Assembly (NCBI RefSeq): GCF_000970285.1
Contig: NZ_CP009516.1
Coordinates: forward strand, 4,629,036-4,693,035
From: Methanosarcina horonobensis HB-1 = JCM 15518
Lineage (GTDB): Archaea; Halobacteriota; Methanosarcinia; Methanosarcinales; Methanosarcinaceae
Length of the DNA: 64,000 nt
Direction of reading: 5' to 3'
The first letter of the stretch is position 1. Each line of letters starts with the position of its first letter. The translations under genes were made by a program, and so were the position numbers. The notes beneath the pieces are model-generated. The model made no database searches, was not told where the DNA came from, and was given only the letters and a program-made list of their open reading frames with translations. This document shows positions 32,315 to 40,682 of this stretch, one piece after another.

Positions 32315-33232
32315 TTAGGAGTTTATCTTCGAACTACCCCGAAGTTTTTCCTTAACAATCGAATAAGTAAAAGATAAAGTTTTCCCGTTAAATATAAATT
32401 TAATGAATGGGAAAATCAGCGAATATATTTTTATACGGATCTCCGCATTCCCCCGGAAATCCAGCAGTGACTCCATAAAAACAGGACAGACAGCAAAACT
32501 GCAGCTCCGGCAACGGCTGTAAACCGTTCCAAGAAGAGCATGTATAAGCCCGCAAAGCATCCCCGTATCCGCAGGATCCGGAAGCCCGAAGGTAAGGTCA
32601 GCTTTCAGGTTTTTGATTTTTATTGCATTAAGCATATCGGAAATAAGACGGAACAGAGGTTTTCGAAGGGCTTTGTAAGCTTCCAGACCCCAGTGGAGTT
32701 TTTCCATGGTAGTCATTCCCTTCTTTGTCTCCACTTCACCTTCAGTACTAACTCTTTTTTTACCTCTTAACCGATCAAGTATCCCTCTTTTCTCTTCAGT
32801 TTTTTCTTTAATCTCAATTTTCTCTTTACCTGCAATAATTACTGGCTCTTCTTCAGGCTTCTTTTCCTCATGTATCCTGTCTTCTTTCACTTTCATCTCA
32901 CGTTCTGCTTTTAGAAGGGCTTCATCTCTGCTTTCAGTCTGTTCAGAACCTTTTTTGTCCTGAGGACTTCGTGTCTCCGCTGTTATGCCAGTTTCTTTTT
33001 CCACTGCTCCTTTTCCCTCTTTACCCGGCGCTTCAAGAAGACATTTTTTTTCTTTTGGCTCTCCAAATAAAAACGTATGGGAAAAAAACAGCCATTTTAC
33101 AGTAAATGTGCCTCCCAGTTCTTTCTTTTCTTCAACACTGAGAACCTTAAGCTTGAAAGTGAAAACTATCGCCGTAAAAAGTATGAATAGAATAAGCAGA
33201 AAAACCAGAAGGATGAGATATATAGCAATCAT
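32315..33232 (-). CDS. DUF2953 membrane-anchored protein
   Basis: About 305 residues from the ATG at 33232 (an in-frame TTG at 33241 adds three). One hydrophobic N-terminal helix (AIYLILLVFLLILFILFTAI) is followed by a beta-strand region with GGTFTVKWLFFSHTFLFGEP, a long charged linker rich in Lys/Glu (about 65-155) and a C-terminal domain LKADLTFGLPDPADTGMLCG that is the diagnostic DUF2953 motif. In spore-forming bacteria DUF2953 (YtfI) is the neighbour of GerW (YtfJ), and the same pairing is found here. Molecular function unknown in archaea. Confidence 0.85.
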   Translation of the reverse strand: MIAIYLILLVFLLILFILFTAIVFTFKLKVLSVEEKKELGGTFTVKWLFFSHTFLFGEPKEKKCLLEAPGKEGKGAVEKETGITAETRSPQDKKGSEQTESRDEALLKAEREMKVKEDRIHEEKKPEEEPVIIAGKEKIEIKEKTEEKRGILDRLRGKKRVSTEGEVETKKGMTTMEKLHWGLEAYKALRKPLFRLISDMLNAIKIKNLKADLTFGLPDPADTGMLCGLIHALLGTVYSRCRSCSFAVCPVFMESLLDFRGNAEIRIKIYSLIFPFIKFIFNGKTLSFTYSIVKEKLRGSSKINS

Positions 33233-33338
33233 GCTAAACAAGTTGAGGGAAAAAAGATAGCCCTGACTATCCTGAAGCCCCTAACCTTTTAGTTCCGGTT
33301 TCTGGAGAATCCCTTAAATGGGTTTAACCAGAAGGAAT

Positions 33339-33806
33339 TTACTGGAAGCAGCCCCCTTTCTCGACGTATGTTTCCGTTTGTTCTTTAACCTCAGTTTCGC
33401 GGATTTCCGGCCCTGTGCTCTCCTTTACTTCCAGTTTCTCTTCTTTTTTATGTTTACCTGTCGCGCCTTTGATTTTATCTATAATTTCAGGCATCATACC
33501 CTGAATTGAACTTAGAATTGACCCGGCATCACCTTTTTCAGAAACCCTGAAGATTCTGGCTTCTTCTTCGGAGATCATAATAAAAGCTACAGGCTCGATC
33601 TTTGCACCTGCACCTCCGCCTCCTCCGTACCCGGATTCGTTTTCCTTTTTGCCTTCTCCACCTCCGCCTCCAAAACCCATTGTAATTTTGGAAACGGGAA
33701 TAATTGTTTTTCCTGCAGCTGTAATAGGTTCTCCAACAACAGTTTTTGTAGTTGCGATTCTTTCAAGTTCGCTTGCAATTTCTTTGATAGTTTCTTCTAC
33801 ACCCAT
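33339..33806 (-). CDS. GerW/YtfJ-like protein
   Basis: A 155-residue GerW-family protein: TIKEIASELERIATTKTVVG, VGEPITAAGKTIIPVSKITM, then two glycine-rich runs and the conserved VAFIMISEEEARIFRV strand. The C-terminal 60 residues are charged and low-complexity. The bacterial homologue YtfJ is needed for spore germination, but archaea do not sporulate, so its role is something else. It is the upstream neighbour of DUF2953, conserving the ytfI-ytfJ pairing across domains and suggesting the two proteins act together. Confidence 0.9.
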   Translation of the reverse strand: MGVEETIKEIASELERIATTKTVVGEPITAAGKTIIPVSKITMGFGGGGGEGKKENESGYGGGGGAGAKIEPVAFIMISEEEARIFRVSEKGDAGSILSSIQGMMPEIIDKIKGATGKHKKEEKLEVKESTGPEIRETEVKEQTETYVEKGGCFQ

Positions 33807-34330
33807 CTTTTTTATCCCCCGGTGTTATGGTATAATTTGTTTATATGGATAATAAATGTTATCTATTTTCTATTATATTTTCAGTCCAGAGTTATTATAA
33901 TATTTACTTAATTTATTTATTCAATTTTGTACTCATATTTTCAAACATAAGATCTCATATTCAGATAAATTATGAAATAATTCTCGAATACGACTTCGCA
34001 TAAACAAGAACATTTGTTCTTGTAAATAGCTACCCAATTAATTAAAACTAATTGACTGCTTTGCCATAAGAACACTATTTCATTCTTGTGTAAAAAAATT
34101 CTATTTTTATTTCTATTAAAAAGTATTAATCTAAATCACTATATTTATATTTGTTTACATGTGTTCCGATTTATTAAAATATTTGAATATAAGGAGTTAG
34201 ATTTTGAATTAATATATTTATTTATTAAATATTTATAATTACAATTTGTACACTTTGGCGCCTTGAGGAAACTTAAGGTAACTGCTGAAAACAATTCATC
34301 CATACAGAGATTTTACCCCCAATTTCTTGA
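33807..34330. promoter_or_regulatory. Regulatory region with 20-bp palindrome
   Basis: AT-rich DNA between the divergent GerW-like and beta-helix genes. It contains the perfect inverted repeat ACAAGAACA-TT-TGTTCTTGT at 34004-34023, followed 50 bases later by a looser AAGAAC...TTCTT pair (about 34067-34088). Both may bind one regulator. The last 40 bases before the plus-strand gene (ACCCCCAATTTCTTGAATGG at about 34315-34334) recur almost unchanged in front of the paralogue at 37573. Confidence 0.5.
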
Positions 34331-37009
34331 ATGGACGGAGGAATTAGAATTCAGAATAAATTAATCATTTTATTAGGATTTTTTCTTGTTTTAGCGTTGA
34401 TTTCAAGTGTTGGAGCGGCGGCTGAGATTATTGTCCAGCCAGGAAACTCAGTACAGGCTGTTGTGGACAATGCAAGTTCAGGTGATGTAATTACCATAAA
34501 AGCCGGAACATATACGGAAAATGTCAAAATAACCAAAGGTAATCTTACGATAAGATCTGAGTCCGGAAACCCTGATGATACAATAATTAAAGCTAGAAAC
34601 TCAACAGACAACGCGCTCTTCGTGCAGGCTGATAATGTAAAAATTAGCGGTATTAAAGCTGCTGCAGCAACCGCGGAAAGTGCCTCAGGAATCTGTCTTT
34701 CCGGATGTAATAACTGTGTAATTGAAAAAAACAAGCTCACAGCTAACGGGCGTGGAATTTATATCGTGAGCTCCAGAGGGTGCACGATCTCGGGAAACAC
34801 AATTGTCAACAATGGTTATTATGGAATTGTGCTTGGGAGTTCCAGCGGCAATACCATTTCCGGAAATATGGCTACTAGTGACGGGCGTGGTATCTATATG
34901 GGCAACTCTGACGACAATATCGTTTCAGGCAATACTGTCACTTTGAACAGCGTTTTAGGGTTCTATAGTTGTAGCTTGTGTGACCGAAACCAGATTTATA
35001 ATAACTACTTCAATAACACCGAGATATCCGTTAAAAGCGGGTCAGGAAATTCCTATAATACTACAAAAACCCCAGGTACAAACATCATTGGCGGCTCTTA
35101 TATAGGTGGAAACTACTGGGGGAAACCTGATGGTACGGGCTTTTCAGATACGGCAGTGGATAAGGATGGAGATGGAATTTCAGATTCCGCGTACACTCTG
35201 CCGGACAGTTCATACACAGATTACCTGCCTCTTGTATATCCGTCTAACTCGCCTGAACCCGTACTCCCTGTTGCGGACTTCAGCAACGACGTTACTTCAG
35301 GGAATGCACCACTAACGGTTACATTTACTGACAAAAGTACGGAAGCTCCCACTGAATGGAACTGGGACTTCGGAGATGGAAATGATTCAACAGATAGGAA
35401 TCCTATACACACATACACCTCAGCAGGAACTTATACTGTAAAGCTTACAGTAAGCAATGAAAACGGAACAGCTTCGAAAGACGGTACAATAACTGTTCTC
35501 CAGACATCTGAACCGGTAGTCCCTGCTGCTGATTTTAGCAGCAATGTTACCTCAGGAAATGCACCACTGGATGTAAGTTTTACTGACATAAGTACAGGTT
35601 CTCCAGCAGCCTGGAACTGGGATTTCGGAGACGGAACCAGTTCGGCAGATCAAAACCCTGTACATACTTACTCATCGGAAGGAACCTACACGGTAATGCT
35701 TACAGTAAGCAATGCAAACGGGACATCTTCAAAGACTCTAGAAATAAATGTGACGGGGGTAGAAATGGATATGGGCCTTCCTGTTGTAGACTTTGGCACT
35801 AACGCCACTCAGGGCTCTGCCCCTCTTGCTGTCCAGTTTACCGACCTTTCGCAGAATGTAGTTTCCTGGAGCTGGGACTTTGACAATAACGGACAGTCTG
35901 ACTCTTCCGACCAGAATCCTGTTTATGTATATGAAATTCCAGGAGACTATACTGTTAACCTGACAGTCAGCAATGCAAATGGTACGGCTTCAAAAACTAC
36001 TACAATAACTGTGCGGGAGGCAGAGACGGATACAGGCCTTCCGGTTGCGGATTTCAGCGCGAACGTTACGAGCGGCTACGCTCCACTCTCAGTCCTGTTT
36101 ACAGATCAATCGCAAAAAGCAACTGAAATAAGCTGGGATTTTAACAATGATGGACTGGCTGACGTGAACTCCAGTACCGTAATTTATGTATACACATCTC
36201 CAGGAACCTATAGTGTAAATCTGATCGCAACCAATGATAATGGGACAGTTTCAAAAACCGCTACAATAACTGTAGATAAGGAGAGTAGTGGAGGAAGCAG
36301 CCATAGCAGTGGAAGCAGCAGTGGTGGCGGTGGTGGAGGATCCCCTGAACCTGCAAGAAATGTTCAAACAAAAGAAATTTCACAGACTTTCATAACAAAC
36401 GGCAAGGCTGTAAAGTTTGACTTCACAAAAAACGCCACCTGTGTTGTTTACGTGGGCTTTGATGCAAAAAAGACAGCAGGCAAAGTCACAACAATTGCCG
36501 AAGAATTAAAAAACAAATCCGTACTTGTTTCCAAACTGCCTGAAGGAGAAGTATATAAATCATTTAACGTGTGGGTCGGAAACAGCGGGTTTGTAAGCTC
36601 AGAGAATATAGAAAACTCGGTACTCTGTTTCAAGGTTGAAAAGGCCTGGGTTCAGGATAAAAAGATAGATCAGGATTCTATCGCTCTCAACAGGTATGGC
36701 GATAAAAAATGGGAGCAGTTACAGGTTAACCTTTCAGGAGAAGACAAAAAATACCTGTACTTCACAGCCGATGTCCCGGGATTTTCCTCGTTTGCAATAA
36801 CAGGAAAAGCGAAAAACCTCTCTGAAGAAGATACAACAGAGACGGACCCTGAACAGGAAGTTCGCTCCATCAATGGAGAGTTTGCGAAAAATATGGAGCA
36901 GGAAGTTGAACAGAACTCTGACAGGGAAGAAGGCACGAGTGCGCCTGGATTTGAAATAGTCTATGGAATAGCCGGCATGCTTGCGGTTTTCCTGTATAAA
37001 AGAGAGTAA
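34331..37009 (+). CDS. Beta-helix/PKD surface protein with PGF tail
   Basis: 892 residues. Signal peptide (about 10-34, KLIILLGFFLVLALISSVGA); a NosD-type right-handed beta-helix domain (about 35-300: repeated SGNTIV/NNGYYGIVLGSSSGNTIS turns and the YIGGNYWGKPDGTGFSDTA end); four PKD domains (about 310-645, each with a WDFGDG-like core, the last two degenerate to WDFDNNG and WDFNNDG); a Ser/Gly linker; a PGF-pre-PGF-like domain (about 680-830); and a C-terminal GFEIVYGIAGMLAVFLYKRE, resembling a PGF-CTERM archaeosortase anchor. It is thus a processed cell-surface adhesin or envelope protein. The ATG used is in frame, but the GGAGG inside the first codons may be the real ribosome site (see the paralogue). 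Confidence 0.9.
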   Translation: MDGGIRIQNKLIILLGFFLVLALISSVGAAAEIIVQPGNSVQAVVDNASSGDVITIKAGTYTENVKITKGNLTIRSESGNPDDTIIKARNSTDNALFVQADNVKISGIKAAAATAESASGICLSGCNNCVIEKNKLTANGRGIYIVSSRGCTISGNTIVNNGYYGIVLGSSSGNTISGNMATSDGRGIYMGNSDDNIVSGNTVTLNSVLGFYSCSLCDRNQIYNNYFNNTEISVKSGSGNSYNTTKTPGTNIIGGSYIGGNYWGKPDGTGFSDTAVDKDGDGISDSAYTLPDSSYTDYLPLVYPSNSPEPVLPVADFSNDVTSGNAPLTVTFTDKSTEAPTEWNWDFGDGNDSTDRNPIHTYTSAGTYTVKLTVSNENGTASKDGTITVLQTSEPVVPAADFSSNVTSGNAPLDVSFTDISTGSPAAWNWDFGDGTSSADQNPVHTYSSEGTYTVMLTVSNANGTSSKTLEINVTGVEMDMGLPVVDFGTNATQGSAPLAVQFTDLSQNVVSWSWDFDNNGQSDSSDQNPVYVYEIPGDYTVNLTVSNANGTASKTTTITVREAETDTGLPVADFSANVTSGYAPLSVLFTDQSQKATEISWDFNNDGLADVNSSTVIYVYTSPGTYSVNLIATNDNGTVSKTATITVDKESSGGSSHSSGSSSGGGGGGSPEPARNVQTKEISQTFITNGKAVKFDFTKNATCVVYVGFDAKKTAGKVTTIAEELKNKSVLVSKLPEGEVYKSFNVWVGNSGFVSSENIENSVLCFKVEKAWVQDKKIDQDSIALNRYGDKKWEQLQVNLSGEDKKYLYFTADVPGFSSFAITGKAKNLSEEDTTETDPEQEVRSINGEFAKNMEQEVEQNSDREEGTSAPGFEIVYGIAGMLAVFLYKRE

Positions 37010-37099
37010 AAAGGCTGAAGGACATAAAAAGGAGATCAAATAAGGTTCAAGCGTGAAACATTGATATCGAAGGTAATATCGGTATAGAAAGTAACTGAC

Positions 37100-37131
37100 G
37101 AGGGGAAGCTCATCCCCTCTGTTTTATTTTT
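37100..37131 (+). terminator. Terminator after the first PKD protein gene
   Basis: GAGGGGA (37100-37106) pairs with TCCCCTC (37113-37119) around a six-base loop, followed by TGTTTTATTTTTCC. A seven-pair stem with a T-rich tail about 90 bases past the stop is a good terminator candidate. It separates the two PKD genes into independent transcription units. Confidence 0.65.
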
Positions 37132-37572
37132 CCACACACTCTGTTTTTCTATGTACTTTTCTTTTCTACCACTTTATTTTTCTGAATACTCAGATTTCTC
37201 AATTTCTCTCCTTTGATTATTGAAAAAAGAGATTTGAGAATAACAAAGATAATTATGTAATCGAGTTAAAAAGTTAATTCGCGCCTTACAAACAAATTAT
37301 TATTTTACCGATCTGTACACGTTTTTTAAGTTTTATAAAAGTAATATTTTAAATCTGTGTACTTCTATTAGTTATACACATTCCAGCTCAATTGAAGTAA
37401 TCGATTCAGGAGTTTTACTCTAAATACCGGCCAAATTCAGCGCAAATGCAGAGTCCTACATCTGTATGTTCATTGAACATGGAGTGTATTTTTCATGGTT
37501 TACTGATACTACAATTTTCGTCCCTGATACAGATTTCACCCCCAATTTCTTGAATGGACGGAGGTATTAAAA
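37132..37572. promoter_or_regulatory. Promoter and conserved leader of second PKD gene
   Basis: About 440 AT-rich bases with no gene. The 3' end (ACCCCCAATTTCTTGAATGG, then ACGGAGG, about 37538-37564) is nearly identical to the leader of the first PKD gene, indicating shared ancestry of the promoter/leader as well as the coding part, or a shared translational control element. Confidence 0.55.
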
Positions 37573-40530
37573 ATTAGAAATAAACTGGTAATTTTATTAG
37601 GAGTTTTTCTCGTTTTATTATTAATTTCTGGAACAGGAGCAGCGGCTGAGATAATTGTCCAGCCAGGAAATTCTATACAAACTGCCGTAAACAATTCAAA
37701 CTCAGGCGATACAATAATTATAAAACCCGGAACCTATACCGAAAATATCAAAATAACCAAAGGTAATCTTACGATCAGGTCCGAGTCCGGAAACCCTGAT
37801 AATACGATAATTAAAGCTAAAAGCTCAACAGTTAACGTGCTTGCCGTGCAGGCAGATAATGTAAAAATTAGCGGCATTAAAGCTATTGGAGCAAGCGGGT
37901 CCAGCTACTCAGGGATTTACCTGTCAGGATGCAATAACTGCGTAATTGAGAATAACAAGCTTATGAGCAACGGGCGCGGGATTTATCTCGTGAGCTCAAA
38001 AGGATGTACTGTTTCTAAAAACACAATTACGGGTAATGGATATTATGGAATAGTACTCGGGAGCTGCTCCGGAAATACCATTTCCGGAAACACTGCTTCT
38101 GATGACGCCCGTGGCATCCATGTAGGCTCTTCTGACGATAACATCCTTTCGGGTAATATGGTTACCTCGAACAGTGCCTACGGCATATACGTATGCGGAC
38201 TCAGTGACAGGAACCTCGTCTATAACAATTACTTCAATAATACCGATGTAACTATAAAAAGCGGGATAGGAAATTCCTACAATATTACAAAAACTGCAGG
38301 CAAAAACATTGTCAGTGGAACCTATATTGGTGGGAACTACTGGGGAAAACCTGATGGCACGGGCTTTTCAGATACAGCAGTAGATAGGGATGGGGACGGA
38401 ATTTCAGATTCCGCATACACCAGTATAACGAGCAGTATATACTCGGATTATCTGCCCCTCGTAAACCCTTCCAACCCCGCAGCCCCTGATGCGGATTTCA
38501 GCAGCAATGTTACCTCAGGAAACCTGCCCCTGAATGTCTTATTTACCGATGCAAGCACAGGAACGGCCACCGCATGGAACTGGAGTTTTGGGGACGGGAC
38601 ATATTCAACTCTGAAAAATCCGGTGCATACATATTCAGCAGCAGGAAATTATACGGTTAAGCTGACAGCAAGCAATGCGGCCGGAAACGATACAAAAATA
38701 AAAGAGAATTATATCAAGGTGACTACCCCTCAAACTCCGGCTGTAAACTTCTGGGGCTCTCCGGTCTCAGGAAATGCACCGCTGAATGTAACCTTTAAAG
38801 ACAATACTACTGGCTCACCCACAGCATGGAACTGGAGTTTCGGAGACGGAACATACTCAACAGATCAGAACCCAAAGCACACATATTCAGCAGCAGGAAA
38901 CTACACGGTTAAGCTAACAGCAACCAATGCCGCAGGCAGCAATACTGTGACAAAATCGAATTACATAAAAGTGACTGGAAGTTCTTTGCAAACTCCGATT
39001 GCAAGTTTCAGCAGCAATATCACTTCAGGAAGTGCACCATTAAACGTCCTGTTTACCGATACGAGTACAGGAACTCCCATTGCATGGAACTGGAACTTTG
39101 GAGACGGAACTAATTCAGCAGTCCAGAATCCTGTACATGCTTACTCCACAGCAGGAAATTACACAGTAGTACTTACGGTAAGCAATGCTGCAGGCAATAC
39201 TACGGTAACAAAATCAAATTACATAACAGTTACAGGAACAGTTGCACAAAAACCTGTCGCCGCATTTTCGGCATCTCCAACTTCAGGAAATGCACCCCTG
39301 AATGTGACCTTTACTGACAGCAGTACAGGTTCGCCAGTAGCATGGAACTGGAACTTTGGTGACGGAACCAGTTCAACTGAAAAAAATCCAGCGCATACTT
39401 ATTCGACGGCAGGGAACTACACAGTAACACTTACAGTAACTAATGCTGCAGGCAGCAATACCGCAACAAAGTCCAGTTATATAAGTGTGGGGACAACTGC
39501 ACAAAAACCGGTCATAAACTGCTGGGGTTCTCCGAGATCGGGAAATGCACCCCTAACTGTAACTTTTAAGGACGATTCATCCGGCTCTCCCACAGCATGG
39601 AACTGGAGTTTCGGAGACGGAACGACATCAACACTCCAGAATCCGAAGCACACATATTCAGCAGCAGGGAGTTACACGATAAAACTGACAGTAACCAATG
39701 CAGCGGGAAACACCACGGCAACAAAGAACAATTACATAACAGTCACAGGAACATCCGTGCAGATGCCGATTGCAGGATTTAGCAGCAACGTTACCTCCGG
39801 AAATTTGCCATTAAGTGTCAGTTTTACTGACACGAGTACAGGGACGCCAACGGCGTGGAACTGGAGTTTCGGAGACGGGACATACTCAACAGTCAAGAAT
39901 CCTGTACACATATACTCCACAGCAGGAAGTTACACGGTAACGCTCACAGCAACTAATGCTGCAGGCAGTAACACGGCAACGAAATCAAATTACATAACAG
40001 TAGCAGGAACCTCTTCACAAAAGCCGGTTGCCTCGTTTTCGGCATCTCCAACCTCAGGAAACGCACCATTGGGCGTCAGTTTTACTGACAGCAGCACAGG
40101 TTCTCCAACAGCCTGGAGCTGGAACTTTGGTGATGGAACCAGTTCAACTCAGAAAAGTCCAACGCATACTTATTCGACAGCAGGAAACTACACCGTAACA
40201 CTTACAGCAAGTAATACGGCAGGCAGCAATACGGTGACAAAAACAAATTATATAACAGTCACAGGAACAACAGCACAAAAACCAGTCATAAACTGCTGGG
40301 GCTCTCCCAGGTCAGGAACTGCACCCCTGACTGTTTACTTTAAGGACAGTTCCTCAGGCTCTCCCACATCCTGGAACTGGAGTTTCGGAGACGGAACGAC
40401 ATCAACACTCCAGAATCCGAAGCACACATATTCAGCAGCAGGGAGTTACACGATAAAACTGACAGTAACCAATGCAGCAGGAAGCACCACGGCAACAAAG
40501 AACAATTACATAGTGGTATCAAAGGCCTGA
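37573..40530 (+). CDS. Beta-helix/PKD secreted protein, unusual start
   Basis: About 985 residues. In frame from 37573 the sequence is IRNKLVILLGVFLVLLLISG, a signal peptide, then a NosD-type beta-helix (about 30-290) ending YIGGNYWGKPDGTGFSDTA, then eight PKD domains of about 86 residues (each with WNWSFGDGT or similar). Unlike the neighbour it has no PGF-pre-PGF domain and no anchor, stopping right after the last PKD. No ATG, GTG or TTG precedes the signal peptide in frame: the ATG at 37554 meets TAG after seven codons, while the first gene's equivalent ATG is in frame. GGAGG (37560-37564) is eight bases from ATT (37573). Either ATT starts translation, or one extra A in AAAAA (37569-37573) is a frameshift. 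Confidence 0.75.
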   Translation: MRNKLVILLGVFLVLLLISGTGAAAEIIVQPGNSIQTAVNNSNSGDTIIIKPGTYTENIKITKGNLTIRSESGNPDNTIIKAKSSTVNVLAVQADNVKISGIKAIGASGSSYSGIYLSGCNNCVIENNKLMSNGRGIYLVSSKGCTVSKNTITGNGYYGIVLGSCSGNTISGNTASDDARGIHVGSSDDNILSGNMVTSNSAYGIYVCGLSDRNLVYNNYFNNTDVTIKSGIGNSYNITKTAGKNIVSGTYIGGNYWGKPDGTGFSDTAVDRDGDGISDSAYTSITSSIYSDYLPLVNPSNPAAPDADFSSNVTSGNLPLNVLFTDASTGTATAWNWSFGDGTYSTLKNPVHTYSAAGNYTVKLTASNAAGNDTKIKENYIKVTTPQTPAVNFWGSPVSGNAPLNVTFKDNTTGSPTAWNWSFGDGTYSTDQNPKHTYSAAGNYTVKLTATNAAGSNTVTKSNYIKVTGSSLQTPIASFSSNITSGSAPLNVLFTDTSTGTPIAWNWNFGDGTNSAVQNPVHAYSTAGNYTVVLTVSNAAGNTTVTKSNYITVTGTVAQKPVAAFSASPTSGNAPLNVTFTDSSTGSPVAWNWNFGDGTSSTEKNPAHTYSTAGNYTVTLTVTNAAGSNTATKSSYISVGTTAQKPVINCWGSPRSGNAPLTVTFKDDSSGSPTAWNWSFGDGTTSTLQNPKHTYSAAGSYTIKLTVTNAAGNTTATKNNYITVTGTSVQMPIAGFSSNVTSGNLPLSVSFTDTSTGTPTAWNWSFGDGTYSTVKNPVHIYSTAGSYTVTLTATNAAGSNTATKSNYITVAGTSSQKPVASFSASPTSGNAPLGVSFTDSSTGSPTAWSWNFGDGTSSTQKSPTHTYSTAGNYTVTLTASNTAGSNTVTKTNYITVTGTTAQKPVINCWGSPRSGTAPLTVYFKDSSSGSPTSWNWSFGDGTTSTLQNPKHTYSAAGSYTIKLTVTNAAGSTTATKNNYIVVSKA
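38985..40520 (+). repeat. Three-PKD super-repeat, two copies
   Basis: PKD units 3-4-5 and 6-7-8 of the second surface protein are serial duplicates. Each triplet has the same order of unit types, recognised by the openings FSSN, FSAS and NCWGSPRSG, with long stretches identical in DNA (for example ACTCCAGAATCCGAAGCACA at about 39632 and 40408). The period is about 775 bp. Units 1-2 follow the FSSN and WGSP types, so the array probably grew by unequal crossing-over. Confidence 0.75.
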
Positions 40531-40682
40531 AAGCACCGTGAAAATCAGTTTAACGGAGAAAAGAGCAATAAAAGCGAAAATAAGAAAATAAAAAAGTAAG
40601 AAACAAAAAATAAGAAGAAAATCAGGAATTTAACTGAAATAATTCAAAAAGCCAGGCTGGAGTAACGGAGCTATTTTCCGTC

